Assembly: GCF_003149185.1 (NCBI RefSeq)
Contig: NZ_QGDO01000003.1
Location: 512,379-576,378, forward strand
Length of the DNA: 64,000 nt
Direction: 5' to 3'
From: Sediminitomix flava
Lineage (GTDB): Bacteria > Bacteroidota > Bacteroidia > Cytophagales > Flammeovirgaceae
The notes beneath the pieces are model-generated. The model was not told the origin of the DNA, searched no databases, and saw nothing but the letters and a program-made list of their open reading frames with translations. Shown here piece by piece: positions 19,614-27,451 of this stretch. Every line of letters begins with the position of its first letter. Position 1 is the stretch's first letter. The position numbers and the translations under genes were made by a program.

Positions 19614-21065
19614 ATGGAGTTAAAAAAAATTCAAAATTATATTGGGGGAAAACTTCTTCCCCCAATCTCAAACAATTACTTGAATAATTTCAACCCAGCT
19701 ATTGGAGAAGTCTATTCTGAAATTCCAGATTCAAGTATTGAGGATGTTCATCTAGCGATTGTAGAAGCACAGAAGGTAAAAGACGAATGGGCAAATTTAG
19801 CCTTAGAAAAACGTTTTTTGATTTTAAATACCATAGCTGAAAAAATTGAAGAACGAAGAGAAGAGCTGGCTTTGGCGGAGAGTATAGATAATGGAAAGCC
19901 TATTTCTTTGGCTATGGCTGTAGATATTCCTCGTGCAGCATCCAACTTCAGATTTTTTGCAACAGCAATCATGCATTTTGCTTCAGAATCTCATGAGATG
20001 GCAGGGGATGCAATCAATTATACACTCCGAAAACCTATCGGGATTGTAGGCTGCATCTCACCTTGGAATCTTCCGCTTTATCTTTTTACATGGAAAATTG
20101 CGCCTGCTTTAGCAGCAGGTAATTGTGTAATTGCAAAACCTTCAGAAGTGACACCTATGACGGCCTATTTACTTTCTGAAATTTGTATCGAAGCAGGTTT
20201 ACCCCAAGGTGTCCTAAACATTGTTCATGGTTTGGGGAGTACTGTGGGGGAAGCGATGGTTAGACACCCTCAGATCAAAGCCATTTCATTTACAGGAGGA
20301 ACGAATACAGGTGCTCGAATTGCCTCAATTGCAGCACCAATGTTCAAAAAACTTTCCTTAGAATTAGGTGGGAAAAACCCTAACATCATTTTCGCAGATT
20401 GTGACTACGAAAAGATGTTGAATACCACAATCCGATCTTCTTTTGCCAATCAAGGACAAATTTGTTTGTGTGGCTCTCGAATCTTTGTAGAGCGAAGTCT
20501 TTACGCAAAGTTCAAAGAAGATTTTGTAGCAAAAGTAAAAGCACTGAAAGTAGGAGATCCTCTTGTCGAAGGTTCAAATCTAGGAGCCGTGGTATCAGAA
20601 GCTCATATGCAGAAAGTATTGAGCTATAATAATCTTGCCAAAGAAGAAGGTGGAACTATTTTATGTGGAGGGGAACGAGTACAGTTAGAAGGACGCTGTG
20701 AAAATGGATGGTTTATTTCACCTACTGTAATTGAAGGCTTAAGCTATGATTGTAGAACGAACCAAGAAGAAATTTTTGGACCAGTAGTTACCATCATGCC
20801 TTTTGATACGGAAGAGGAAGTTTTGAAATATGCGAATTCAGTCAAATATGGCTTGGCCTCTACACTTTGGACTGCTGATTTGAATAGAGCGCACAGAATG
20901 GCTGAGCAAATAGAAGCAGGAATTGTTTGGGTAAACTGTTGGCTACATCGTGACTTGCGTACACCATTTGGAGGAACAAAAGCATCGGGTGTAGGAAGAG
21001 AAGGCGGATGGGAAGCTCTCCGTTTTTTCACAGAGCCTAAAAATGTTTGCATACAGTATCAGTAG
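19614..21065 (+). CDS. amnC: 2-aminomuconate 6-semialdehyde dehydrogenase
   Basis: 483 residues, the normal length for an NAD-dependent aldehyde dehydrogenase. Visible are the nucleotide segment GCISPWNLPLYLFTWKIAPAL, the general base in LELGGKNPN (E250), the catalytic nucleophile C284 in NQGQICLCGSR and the EEIFGPVV motif. The neighbours (dioxygenase, ACMS decarboxylase, RidA-type deaminase) identify the substrate as 2-aminomuconate semialdehyde, oxidised to 2-aminomuconate. The close relative hydroxymuconic semialdehyde dehydrogenase cannot be excluded from sequence alone. It starts 10 bp after the SDR gene, and nearly 500 bp of repeats separate it from the next gene. Confidence 0.9.
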   Translation: MELKKIQNYIGGKLLPPISNNYLNNFNPAIGEVYSEIPDSSIEDVHLAIVEAQKVKDEWANLALEKRFLILNTIAEKIEERREELALAESIDNGKPISLAMAVDIPRAASNFRFFATAIMHFASESHEMAGDAINYTLRKPIGIVGCISPWNLPLYLFTWKIAPALAAGNCVIAKPSEVTPMTAYLLSEICIEAGLPQGVLNIVHGLGSTVGEAMVRHPQIKAISFTGGTNTGARIASIAAPMFKKLSLELGGKNPNIIFADCDYEKMLNTTIRSSFANQGQICLCGSRIFVERSLYAKFKEDFVAKVKALKVGDPLVEGSNLGAVVSEAHMQKVLSYNNLAKEEGGTILCGGERVQLEGRCENGWFISPTVIEGLSYDCRTNQEEIFGPVVTIMPFDTEEEVLKYANSVKYGLASTLWTADLNRAHRMAEQIEAGIVWVNCWLHRDLRTPFGGTKASGVGREGGWEALRFFTEPKNVCIQYQ

Positions 21066-21098
21066 GAATTTAGGTAGGTGGGCAAATGATTTGATATT

Positions 21099-21126
21099 GT
21101 AGAGACAAGGCATGCCTTGTCTCTAC
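21099..21126. repeat. 28-bp perfect palindrome, copy 1
   Basis: Arms GTAGAGACAAGGCA and TGCCTTGTCTCTAC with no spacer. An identical copy lies at 24508-24535, and the flanks are similar too (ATT before, G then TGGATAG after). It is a REP/MITE-like dispersed palindrome 33 bp after the amnC stop. Confidence 0.9.
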
Positions 21127-21203
21127 GTTATGGATAGCAGTTTAATACTTACATTTAAATATTCACTCTCTATCAGATTCGGTATTGTTATACGTTTTTC
21201 TTG

Positions 21204-21506
21204 CCCAACGGCTGTAGGGATAGAAAAAACGCATGTAAAAGTGATCCCAACGGCTGTAGGGATAGAAAAAACGCATGTAAAAGTGTTCCCAACGGCTGTA
21301 GGGAAGGAAAAACGTCTGTAAAAGTGCTCCCAACGGCTGTAGGGGAAGAAAAACGCATGTAAAAGTGTTCCCAACGGCTGTAGGGGAAGAAAAACGCATG
21401 TAAAAGTGTTCTCAACGGCTGTAGGGGAAGAAAAACGCATGTAAAAGTGTTCCCAACGACTGTAGGGGGAGAAAAACGCATGTAAAAGTCTTCCCAACGA
21501 CTGTAG
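21204..21506 (+). repeat. tandem repeat array, 41-42 bp units, 7 full copies plus a partial
   Basis: Units begin CCCAACGGCTGTAGGG and continue with a purine/A-rich stretch and GCATGTAAAAGTG. Starts are at 21204, 21246, 21288, 21329, 21370, 21411, 21452 and 21493 (last truncated). The first two spacings are 42 bp, later ones 41. The leading 16 bp form an imperfect palindrome. Copies differ by a few bases; the last two have CGACTG for CGGCTG. There is no spacer sequence, so it is not CRISPR. Open frames running through it on both strands are side effects of the repeat. Confidence 0.92.
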
Positions 21507-21559
21507 AAGAGGGAAGTTCACCCATGACTTTTTATAAAACCAAAAACAACTATTAAGAC

Positions 21560-21982
21560 ATGATAGATAGCAACAAGAAATTTGAGTCAACTAAAGCTCC
21601 AGAACCTGTCGGTTTATATCCGCATGCCAGACAAGTGGGAAACCTCCTGTTTCTTTCGGGAGTAGGACCAAGAGAAAGAGGAACCAAGAAAATACCTGGC
21701 GTTGAGCTCGATGAACAAGGGAATATTCTTTCTTATGACATCGAAAAGCAATGCCATTCCGTTTTTAATAATATTCGAGCAATTGTAGAAGATGCAGGTT
21801 CCAGTTGGGCGCAAATTGTAGATGTTACCGTATTCTTAACCAATATGAAGGAAGATTTTCCCATCTACAATAAAATCTATGCAGAGTATTTTAAAGATAA
21901 TCAGCCTTGTAGAACGACCGTAGAGATTAGTAGTTTACCTACGCCTATCGCTATTGAGCTGAAAGTTATTGCAACTATTTAA
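21560..21982 (+). CDS. amnD: RidA-family 2-aminomuconate deaminase
   Basis: 140 residues, the size of the RidA/YjgF/UK114 family. Visible are LYPHARQVGNLLFLSGVGPR, the Arg that contacts the substrate carboxylate in PCRTTVE (about R118) and the IELKVIATI ending with the conserved Glu (about 133). Between the aldehyde dehydrogenase and the 3-hydroxyanthranilate dioxygenase, the expected job is hydrolysis of 2-aminomuconate to 4-oxalocrotonate and ammonia. A general enamine/imine deaminase activity is the alternative. It lies 12 bp before the dioxygenase gene. Confidence 0.88.
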   Translation: MIDSNKKFESTKAPEPVGLYPHARQVGNLLFLSGVGPRERGTKKIPGVELDEQGNILSYDIEKQCHSVFNNIRAIVEDAGSSWAQIVDVTVFLTNMKEDFPIYNKIYAEYFKDNQPCRTTVEISSLPTPIAIELKVIATI

Positions 21983-21994
21983 ACCCCAAAACAT

Positions 21995-22519
21995 ATGAAT
22001 CTTACCAAGCTTTTTTCCACTGTAAATCTAAAAGAATGGGTTGAAGAAAATAGAGCTCAACTCAAGCCTCCAGTAGCCAATAAAGTCGTATATGAAGATG
22101 GCGAATTTATCGTGATGGTTGTAGGAGGACCTAACAGCAGAAAAGATTATCACTTCAATGAGACCCCTGAGTTTTTCTATCAAGTAGAAGGCGATATTCT
22201 GCTTAAAATTATTGTTGATGGTGAATTTGTAGATGTACCGATCAAAGAAGGAGAAATCTATCTTTTACCATCAAATATTCCACACTCGCCAGTTCGTTAT
22301 GAAAACACGATAGGTCTCGTAATTGAGCAAAAGCGCCCCGAAGGGATGCTTGATGCTTGTGAATGGTATTGTGAGAACTGCGGAAATCAACTTTTCAGAG
22401 CACCATTCCCAATGGATGATATTGTCAAAAGCCTTCCAACCATTTTCAATGAATTCTACCCAAATGAAGCATTAAGAACATGTGATAATTGCGGGACAGT
22501 CATGGAACCACCAAAATAG
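21995..22519 (+). CDS. nbaC: 3-hydroxyanthranilate 3,4-dioxygenase
   Basis: 174 residues, the typical bacterial length. It is a cupin enzyme that opens the ring of 3-hydroxyanthranilate to 2-amino-3-carboxymuconate semialdehyde. Fe(II) ligands are apparent as H53, E59 and H97 in RKDYHFNETPEFFYQ and NIPHSPVR. The C-terminal rubredoxin-like metal site is complete, with CENC at 126-129 and CDNC at 163-166. The start ATG follows 12 bp after the RidA gene. The 88-bp gap to the decarboxylase gene holds a long hairpin repeat. Confidence 0.95.
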   Translation: MNLTKLFSTVNLKEWVEENRAQLKPPVANKVVYEDGEFIVMVVGGPNSRKDYHFNETPEFFYQVEGDILLKIIVDGEFVDVPIKEGEIYLLPSNIPHSPVRYENTIGLVIEQKRPEGMLDACEWYCENCGNQLFRAPFPMDDIVKSLPTIFNEFYPNEALRTCDNCGTVMEPPK

Positions 22520-22528
22520 ATTTCGTAG

Positions 22529-22574
22529 AACCCACCCTTTATTCCCCTCCTTGGAGGGGAATAAAGGGTGGGTT
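22529..22574. repeat. 46-bp hairpin repeat
   Basis: Two perfectly complementary 22-bp arms (22529-22550 and 22553-22574) around a TT centre. The arms contain CCCACCC, TTTATT and CCCCTCC. There is no T-run after it, so it is not a standard terminator. It resembles dispersed palindromic repeats rich in CCCTCC/GGAGGG and sits in the gap between nbaC and the ACMSD gene. Confidence 0.9.
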
Positions 22575-22607
22575 TGAGAAGAGGAATTTACCAATGAACT
22601 CACAAGT

Positions 22608-23660
22608 ATGAACGTAGAACACACGCATTTAAAAATAGATATACACACCCATATCATGCCCGAAAAGATGCCTAAATGGGCAGAAAAGTTTGGGTATGGA
22701 GGATTTATCAGTCTAGATCATCATAAGCCATGTTGTGCCCGAATGATGAAAGACGATCATTTCTTCAGAGAAGTACAAGACAACTGTTGGGACCCAGAAG
22801 CAAGGCTTAAAGATTGTCATCATCATAGTATAGATGTACAAGTCCTTTCAACCATTCCTGTATTATTCAACTATTGGGCAAAGCCAAAAGATTGCCTGGA
22901 AGTCTCTCGATTCTTGAACGATCATATTGCTAGTATCGTGGCAGATTACCCCGATCGCTTTATCGGTTTAGGGACAGTCCCATTACAAGACCCTGATTTG
23001 GCGATCAAAGAAATGGAGCGTTGTATAAAAGAGTTGGGAATGGCGGGTATTGAGATTGGCTCTCATGTAAATGGATGGAATCTAGATCACGAAAAACTGT
23101 TCCCATTTTTTGAGGCTGCAGAAGAATTAGGGGCTAGTCTTTTTGTACATCCTTGGGATATGATGGGACAAGAAAAGATGCCGAAATATTGGTTGCCTTG
23201 GCTTGTAGGAATGCCTGCCGAAACATCGTTAGCAATTTGTTCGATGATCTTCGGTGGAGTATTCGAAAGACTACCAAAGCTGAAGGTCGCTTTTGCACAT
23301 GGTGGAGGTTCTTTCCCCGCAACCATCGGACGAATCGAACATGGTTATAATGTTCGCCCAGACCTTTGTGCCGTAGATAATCCGATTAATCCGAAAGAAT
23401 ATTTAGGGAAGTTCTATTTAGACTCATTGGTCCATGATCCTCAAATGTTGCGTTATATCGTTGATCTGATGGGAGCTGACAGAATCGCTTTAGGAACAGA
23501 TTATCCATTTCCATTGGGAGAACTGGAGCCTGGAAAACTGATTGAATCAATGGATGATTTCTCACCTGAGTTGAAAAGACAATTGCTATCAGGTACAGCC
23601 CTTGATTGGTTAGGTTTGGAAAAGGAGCAGTTTATAGGGGTTAGAAAAGGTATTATTTAA
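22608..23660 (+). CDS. nbaD: aminocarboxymuconate-semialdehyde decarboxylase (ACMSD)
   Basis: 350 residues, amidohydrolase fold. Zinc ligands are visible as the HxH pair H13/H15 (IDIHTHIMP), H181 in FVHPWDMMG and D298 in LGTDYPFPLGE. ACMSD-specific phrases are KPCCARMM, DVQVLSTIPVLFNYW and AFAHGGGSFP. The enzyme decarboxylates ACMS to 2-aminomuconate semialdehyde, diverting the pathway from quinolinate/NAD synthesis to complete oxidation. It is followed after 12 bp by the cyclase-like gene. Confidence 0.95.
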   Translation: MNVEHTHLKIDIHTHIMPEKMPKWAEKFGYGGFISLDHHKPCCARMMKDDHFFREVQDNCWDPEARLKDCHHHSIDVQVLSTIPVLFNYWAKPKDCLEVSRFLNDHIASIVADYPDRFIGLGTVPLQDPDLAIKEMERCIKELGMAGIEIGSHVNGWNLDHEKLFPFFEAAEELGASLFVHPWDMMGQEKMPKYWLPWLVGMPAETSLAICSMIFGGVFERLPKLKVAFAHGGGSFPATIGRIEHGYNVRPDLCAVDNPINPKEYLGKFYLDSLVHDPQMLRYIVDLMGADRIALGTDYPFPLGELEPGKLIESMDDFSPELKRQLLSGTALDWLGLEKEQFIGVRKGII

Positions 23661-23672
23661 AGCTTACTGCTT

Positions 23673-24491
23673 ATGGATTTCTTACTTAAAATAGGTAGTC
23701 AGACTTTTCGTGTAGATCATAAGCACCCGATACATATCAGCATCCCTTTACTTTTTAATGGACCTCAACCCAACACTTATGATATCCCAATAGCAAAGTC
23801 GCAAGCTTATCAAGGAGAGGGTTGGGTAGGAGATGTCCGAGAAGGAAGTGGTTGTAATTTTGAAACCTATGAATTTACACCTCATTGTAATGGGACACAT
23901 ACCGAATGTATCGGGCATATCTCAGAAGAAAGAATCTCTGTCCATCATCAGTTAAAAGACAGTTTGATTCCTTCAACTGTGATAAGTGTCGAACCTCAAT
24001 TGGGGCGAGAAGTATCCGATCAGTATTTACCCGAGTTGGATGCTAATGATTTGGTGATCACGAAAGCTACAATCGAAAATGCTTTGAATGTGATGGATGG
24101 CTTTCTTGATGCTTTGATCATTCGGACACTTCCCAATTCTGAAACCAAGAAAGAAAGAAGATACGCTGAAAAAAATCCTGCTTTTTTCACGATAGAAGCA
24201 ATGGAATATATCAGAGATTTGGGAGTAAAACACTTGTTGATTGATCTTCCTTCAGTAGATAGAACATTTGATGAAGGTCGGTTGACTGCTCATCACATTT
24301 TTTGGGAAATGCCTTTAGGTTCTCATACTGTCGATATAGAAAAGGTATCTGAAAAGAGTATTACTGAAATGATTTTCGTTCCAAACGAAGTTTTAGATGG
24401 TCATTACCTTCTCAATCTTCAAATGGCAGCATTCGTTTCAGACGCTTCACCTAGCAGACCAATACTATATGAATTAGAAGCAATAGACTAA
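23673..24491 (+). CDS. cyclase-family (KynB-like) N-formylkynurenine formamidase, divergent
   Basis: 272 residues, about 60 longer than typical KynB. The metal motif of the cyclase family, HxGTHxDxPxH, appears as HCNGTHTECIGH, so His-Gly-Thr-His is kept while the Asp and Pro positions are changed. LIIRTLPN, FTIEAMEYIRDLGVKHLLIDLPSVDR and H-I-F-W (strand/turn pieces) fit the fold. The position immediately before kynureninase makes formylkynurenine hydrolysis the obvious role, since no other formamidase is in the operon. Activity on another cyclic amide or ester remains possible. Confidence 0.78.
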   Translation: MDFLLKIGSQTFRVDHKHPIHISIPLLFNGPQPNTYDIPIAKSQAYQGEGWVGDVREGSGCNFETYEFTPHCNGTHTECIGHISEERISVHHQLKDSLIPSTVISVEPQLGREVSDQYLPELDANDLVITKATIENALNVMDGFLDALIIRTLPNSETKKERRYAEKNPAFFTIEAMEYIRDLGVKHLLIDLPSVDRTFDEGRLTAHHIFWEMPLGSHTVDIEKVSEKSITEMIFVPNEVLDGHYLLNLQMAAFVSDASPSRPILYELEAID

Positions 24492-24507
24492 AGTTGATTA
24501 TCGAATT

Positions 24508-24535
24508 GTAGAGACAAGGCATGCCTTGTCTCTAC
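24508..24535. repeat. 28-bp perfect palindrome, copy 2
   Basis: Identical to 21099-21126, again with ATT before it and G...TGGATAG after it. It occupies the 170-bp gap between the formamidase-like gene and kynureninase. Confidence 0.9.
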
Positions 24536-24661
24536 GCTGTGGATAGTGGATTTTTTATTAAGCTTAAAGAACTCTCAATAGAATTGTGAAGGTCAAGACA
24601 AAAGAAAAAGAGCAATACTAACCAATTCAATTATTTAAAAACCATAAACTAACGACTCAAG

Positions 24662-25924
24662 ATGGAATACAGTAATAATAAAGAATATGCTTTACGATTA
24701 GATCAAGAAGATCCATTACGCTCGTATAGAGATAAATTTCACCACCCAGTCCAATCCAACGGACAGCCTTATATCTACATGTGTGGAAACTCACTTGGCT
24801 TACAACCTAAAGCTGTAAGGGAATATGTAGAGCAAGAATTAAAAGATTGGGAAAACCTAGGTGTGGAAGGACACTTTCATGCGAAAAACCCTTGGATGCC
24901 TTACCATGAATTTCTCACTGAAAATATGGCAAAGATTGTCGGTGGAAAAGCAAGTGAGGTGGTTGTGATGAATACGTTGACGGTTAATCTTCACTTGATG
25001 ATGGTTTCTTTTTACCGTCCGACAACTGAGCGTTATAAAATCATTATGGAATATTCCGCTTTTCCATCAGATCAATATGCAGTCCAATCACAAGTGAGTT
25101 TTCATGGTTTTGATCCTAAAGAATCAATCATAGAATTGAAACCAAGAGAAGGAGAAAGTCTATTGCGAACAGAAGATATTTTGGAAGTCATCGAGCAAGA
25201 AGGTGATGCCGTTGCTTTGGTGATGCTTGGAGGGGTAAATTACTATACAGGGCAGTTTTTTGAACTTGATAAGATTACAGAAAAAGGGCATGAAAAAGGC
25301 TGCATGGTTGGTTTTGATTTGGCCCATGCGGTTGGAAATGTAAAACTCAAATTACACGAATGGAATATAGATTTTGCCGTTTGGTGTACCTACAAATATC
25401 TCAATTCGGGACCTGGAAGTATCGCAGGCTGTTTTGTCCATGAAAATCATGCTGAAAGAGATGATCTTCCTCGATTTGCGGGTTGGTGGGGACATGATAA
25501 GGACACTCGTTTCTTGATGGGACCAGATTTTAATCCAATCAAAGGAGCTGAAGGTTGGCAACTGAGTAATCCGCCAATTCTACCCTTGGCAGCATTGCGA
25601 GCATCCTTAGATTTATTTGGTGAAGTGGGAATAGATGCACTCGTAGAGAAGTCAAGAAAATTGGTTGCCTATCTTGAATATTCTCTGTCCGAATTAAATA
25701 ATGAGAGAATAGAAGTGATAAGTCCTAAGGTCGAAAAGGAGAGAGGTTGTCAAATATCTATCCGAGTGATTGATACAGATAAAAGTTTATTCGAAGCCAT
25801 TTCTGAGAAAGGAGTAATTGCTGATTGGAGAGAGCCAGATGTGATCCGAATCGCACCCGTACCATTCTATAATAGTTTTTCAGATATCTATGAGTTTGTT
25901 CAAATCTTGAAATCAGTGCTTTAA
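24662..25924 (+). CDS. kynU: kynureninase
   Basis: 420 residues, a fold-type I PLP enzyme. Visible are MCGNSLGLQPKA at the N-terminus, the cofactor region GFDLAHAVGNV and the Schiff-base lysine K245 in WCTYKYLNSGPG. WRGHDK-like GWWGHDKDTRF and GAEGWQLSNPPILPLAAL are kynureninase signatures. It cleaves kynurenine or 3-hydroxykynurenine to (3-hydroxy)anthranilate and alanine. Only 3 bp separate its stop from the kynurenine monooxygenase start. Confidence 0.96.
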   Translation: MEYSNNKEYALRLDQEDPLRSYRDKFHHPVQSNGQPYIYMCGNSLGLQPKAVREYVEQELKDWENLGVEGHFHAKNPWMPYHEFLTENMAKIVGGKASEVVVMNTLTVNLHLMMVSFYRPTTERYKIIMEYSAFPSDQYAVQSQVSFHGFDPKESIIELKPREGESLLRTEDILEVIEQEGDAVALVMLGGVNYYTGQFFELDKITEKGHEKGCMVGFDLAHAVGNVKLKLHEWNIDFAVWCTYKYLNSGPGSIAGCFVHENHAERDDLPRFAGWWGHDKDTRFLMGPDFNPIKGAEGWQLSNPPILPLAALRASLDLFGEVGIDALVEKSRKLVAYLEYSLSELNNERIEVISPKVEKERGCQISIRVIDTDKSLFEAISEKGVIADWREPDVIRIAPVPFYNSFSDIYEFVQILKSVL

Positions 25925-25927
25925 ATC

Positions 25928-27271
25928 ATGGAAAAGAAAATTGCAATAGTAGGAGCAGGCTTATCGGGTTCGCTCTTGGCCATTATTCTAGCTAAAAAGG
26001 GCTATGACGTTGAAGTTTATGAACGAAGACCCGATATGCGAAAAGTAGAAATATCTGCTGGGCGTTCAATCAACTTAGCACTTTCTGACAGAGGTATAAA
26101 AGCGCTAAAGTTAGCTGATTTGGATACTGATATTCTGAAAGAGGCTGTACCGATGTTTGGAAGGCAAATTCATTTATTAGGTGGTTCTGAAAACTTCCAA
26201 TCTTATTCGGGAAGAGAAGGTGAGCATATCAATTCTGTTTCAAGAGGCGGATTGAATTGTCAGTTGATGGATAAAGTAGAAGGGCTAGGAATTCCAATAT
26301 ATTTCAATCAGAAGTGTTTGGGAATGGACTACAAGTCTTCAACACTATCTTTTTTGAATGAAGAAACCAAAGAAGAATATTTGATAGAAGTTGAAACGGC
26401 TATCGCTACCGACGGGGCTGGCTCGGCAATCAGAAACGATATGCAGAAGAAATCGGCAAGTTTGCGTTTTAGTTTCTCAAAAGCATATCTAGACCACGGT
26501 TATAAGGAGTTGTGCATTCCTCCAACAGAAGATGGCGATTTCAGAATGGAGAAAAATGCATTGCACATTTGGCCTAGAGGTGGGTATATGCTTATAGCCT
26601 TACCAAATAAAGATGGAAGCTTTACGGTAACACTTTTTCATCCTTATGATGGAGAAAATGGTTTGGATGCTTTAAATACTTCTTCAAAAGCAAGAGTTTT
26701 TTTTGAAAAACAATTTCCAGATGCTTTGGCATTAATGCCAAGCTTTGATGCTGATTGGGAAAATAATCCTACAAGTAGTTTGGCTACTGTAAAATGTTAC
26801 CCTTGGCAAGTAGAAGGGAAATCTTTGTTATTGGGAGATTCAGCACATGCGATTGTTCCTTTTTACGGACAAGGAATGAATTGTTCCTTTGAAGATTGTG
26901 TCGTTTTTGCTGAATATTTGGAGAAATATAAAGGTGATTGGGAGAAGATTTTTTCTGAATATCAGAAGAGCAGAAAGAAAGATACTGATGCCATAGCAAC
27001 ACTTGCGGAAGATAATTTTTATGAAATGAGAGATCATGTTTCTGATGAAAATTTTATGAAGAAACGAAAGTTAGAAACAAAAATGGAGCAACAATTCCCC
27101 GAATATTATTCTAAATATTCTTTGGTCACCTTCAATGCTGATATTCCGTATTCAGAAGCCATGCGAAAAGGAAGAGCACAAGATCAGTTATTATTAGAAA
27201 TTTGTAGGGAGACGGATGATCTTGATTCTCTTGACTTAGAGAAAATACTCCAACAGATCAAATCACTCTAA
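25928..27271 (+). CDS. kmo: kynurenine 3-monooxygenase
   Basis: 447 residues, a class A flavoprotein monooxygenase. The FAD-binding GAGLSG is at 9-14, followed by VYERRPD. SAGRSINLALSDRG is characteristic of KMO, and the second FAD motif is LLLGDSAHAIVPFYGQGMN. NADPH-dependent hydroxylation of kynurenine to 3-hydroxykynurenine supplies kynureninase. The C-terminal part after about 380 is soluble-looking, without the membrane anchor of mitochondrial KMO. It is the last gene of the operon, followed by a terminator. Confidence 0.95.
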   Translation: MEKKIAIVGAGLSGSLLAIILAKKGYDVEVYERRPDMRKVEISAGRSINLALSDRGIKALKLADLDTDILKEAVPMFGRQIHLLGGSENFQSYSGREGEHINSVSRGGLNCQLMDKVEGLGIPIYFNQKCLGMDYKSSTLSFLNEETKEEYLIEVETAIATDGAGSAIRNDMQKKSASLRFSFSKAYLDHGYKELCIPPTEDGDFRMEKNALHIWPRGGYMLIALPNKDGSFTVTLFHPYDGENGLDALNTSSKARVFFEKQFPDALALMPSFDADWENNPTSSLATVKCYPWQVEGKSLLLGDSAHAIVPFYGQGMNCSFEDCVVFAEYLEKYKGDWEKIFSEYQKSRKKDTDAIATLAEDNFYEMRDHVSDENFMKKRKLETKMEQQFPEYYSKYSLVTFNADIPYSEAMRKGRAQDQLLLEICRETDDLDSLDLEKILQQIKSL

Positions 27272-27292
27272 GTAGTTTTAATTCCACTAAAT

Positions 27293-27332
27293 CCCCAAGC
27301 TGTTTTACATGGCTTGGGGGTTCTTGTTTTTG
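27293..27332 (+). terminator. terminator of the kynurenine operon
   Basis: 8-bp stem CCCCAAGC/GCTTGGGG (27293-27300 with 27312-27319) followed by TTCTTGTTTTT. Confidence 0.85.
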
Positions 27333-27380
27333 CGTGTAAATAATTGTTGCTGCATGTATTTTTACTTAATATTCTTTAAA

Positions 27381-27394
27381 CACGTACAAACGTG
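27381..27394. promoter_or_regulatory. candidate operator palindrome
   Basis: CACGT-ACAA-ACGTG, 58 bp before the transglutaminase-like gene and just upstream of a TACTTTTAG that roughly resembles the Bacteroidota -7 box. The inverted repeat is seen; the role is a guess. Confidence 0.3.
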
Positions 27395-27451
27395 CAGGTA
27401 AATTCCCTACTTTTAGGCGTAAAATAAACACTAACAAACATTCGACTATCC

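Noticed and set aside
21204..21506. CRISPR array
   Set aside because: Units are contiguous, with no unique spacers between them, and no cas genes are near.
21112..21590. Open frames of 60-155 residues on both strands through the tandem repeats (Leu/Phe/Pro-rich repeated peptides)
   Set aside because: They arise from the repeat unit lacking stops; three frames give equally 'repetitive' peptides and one overlaps the start of the RidA gene.
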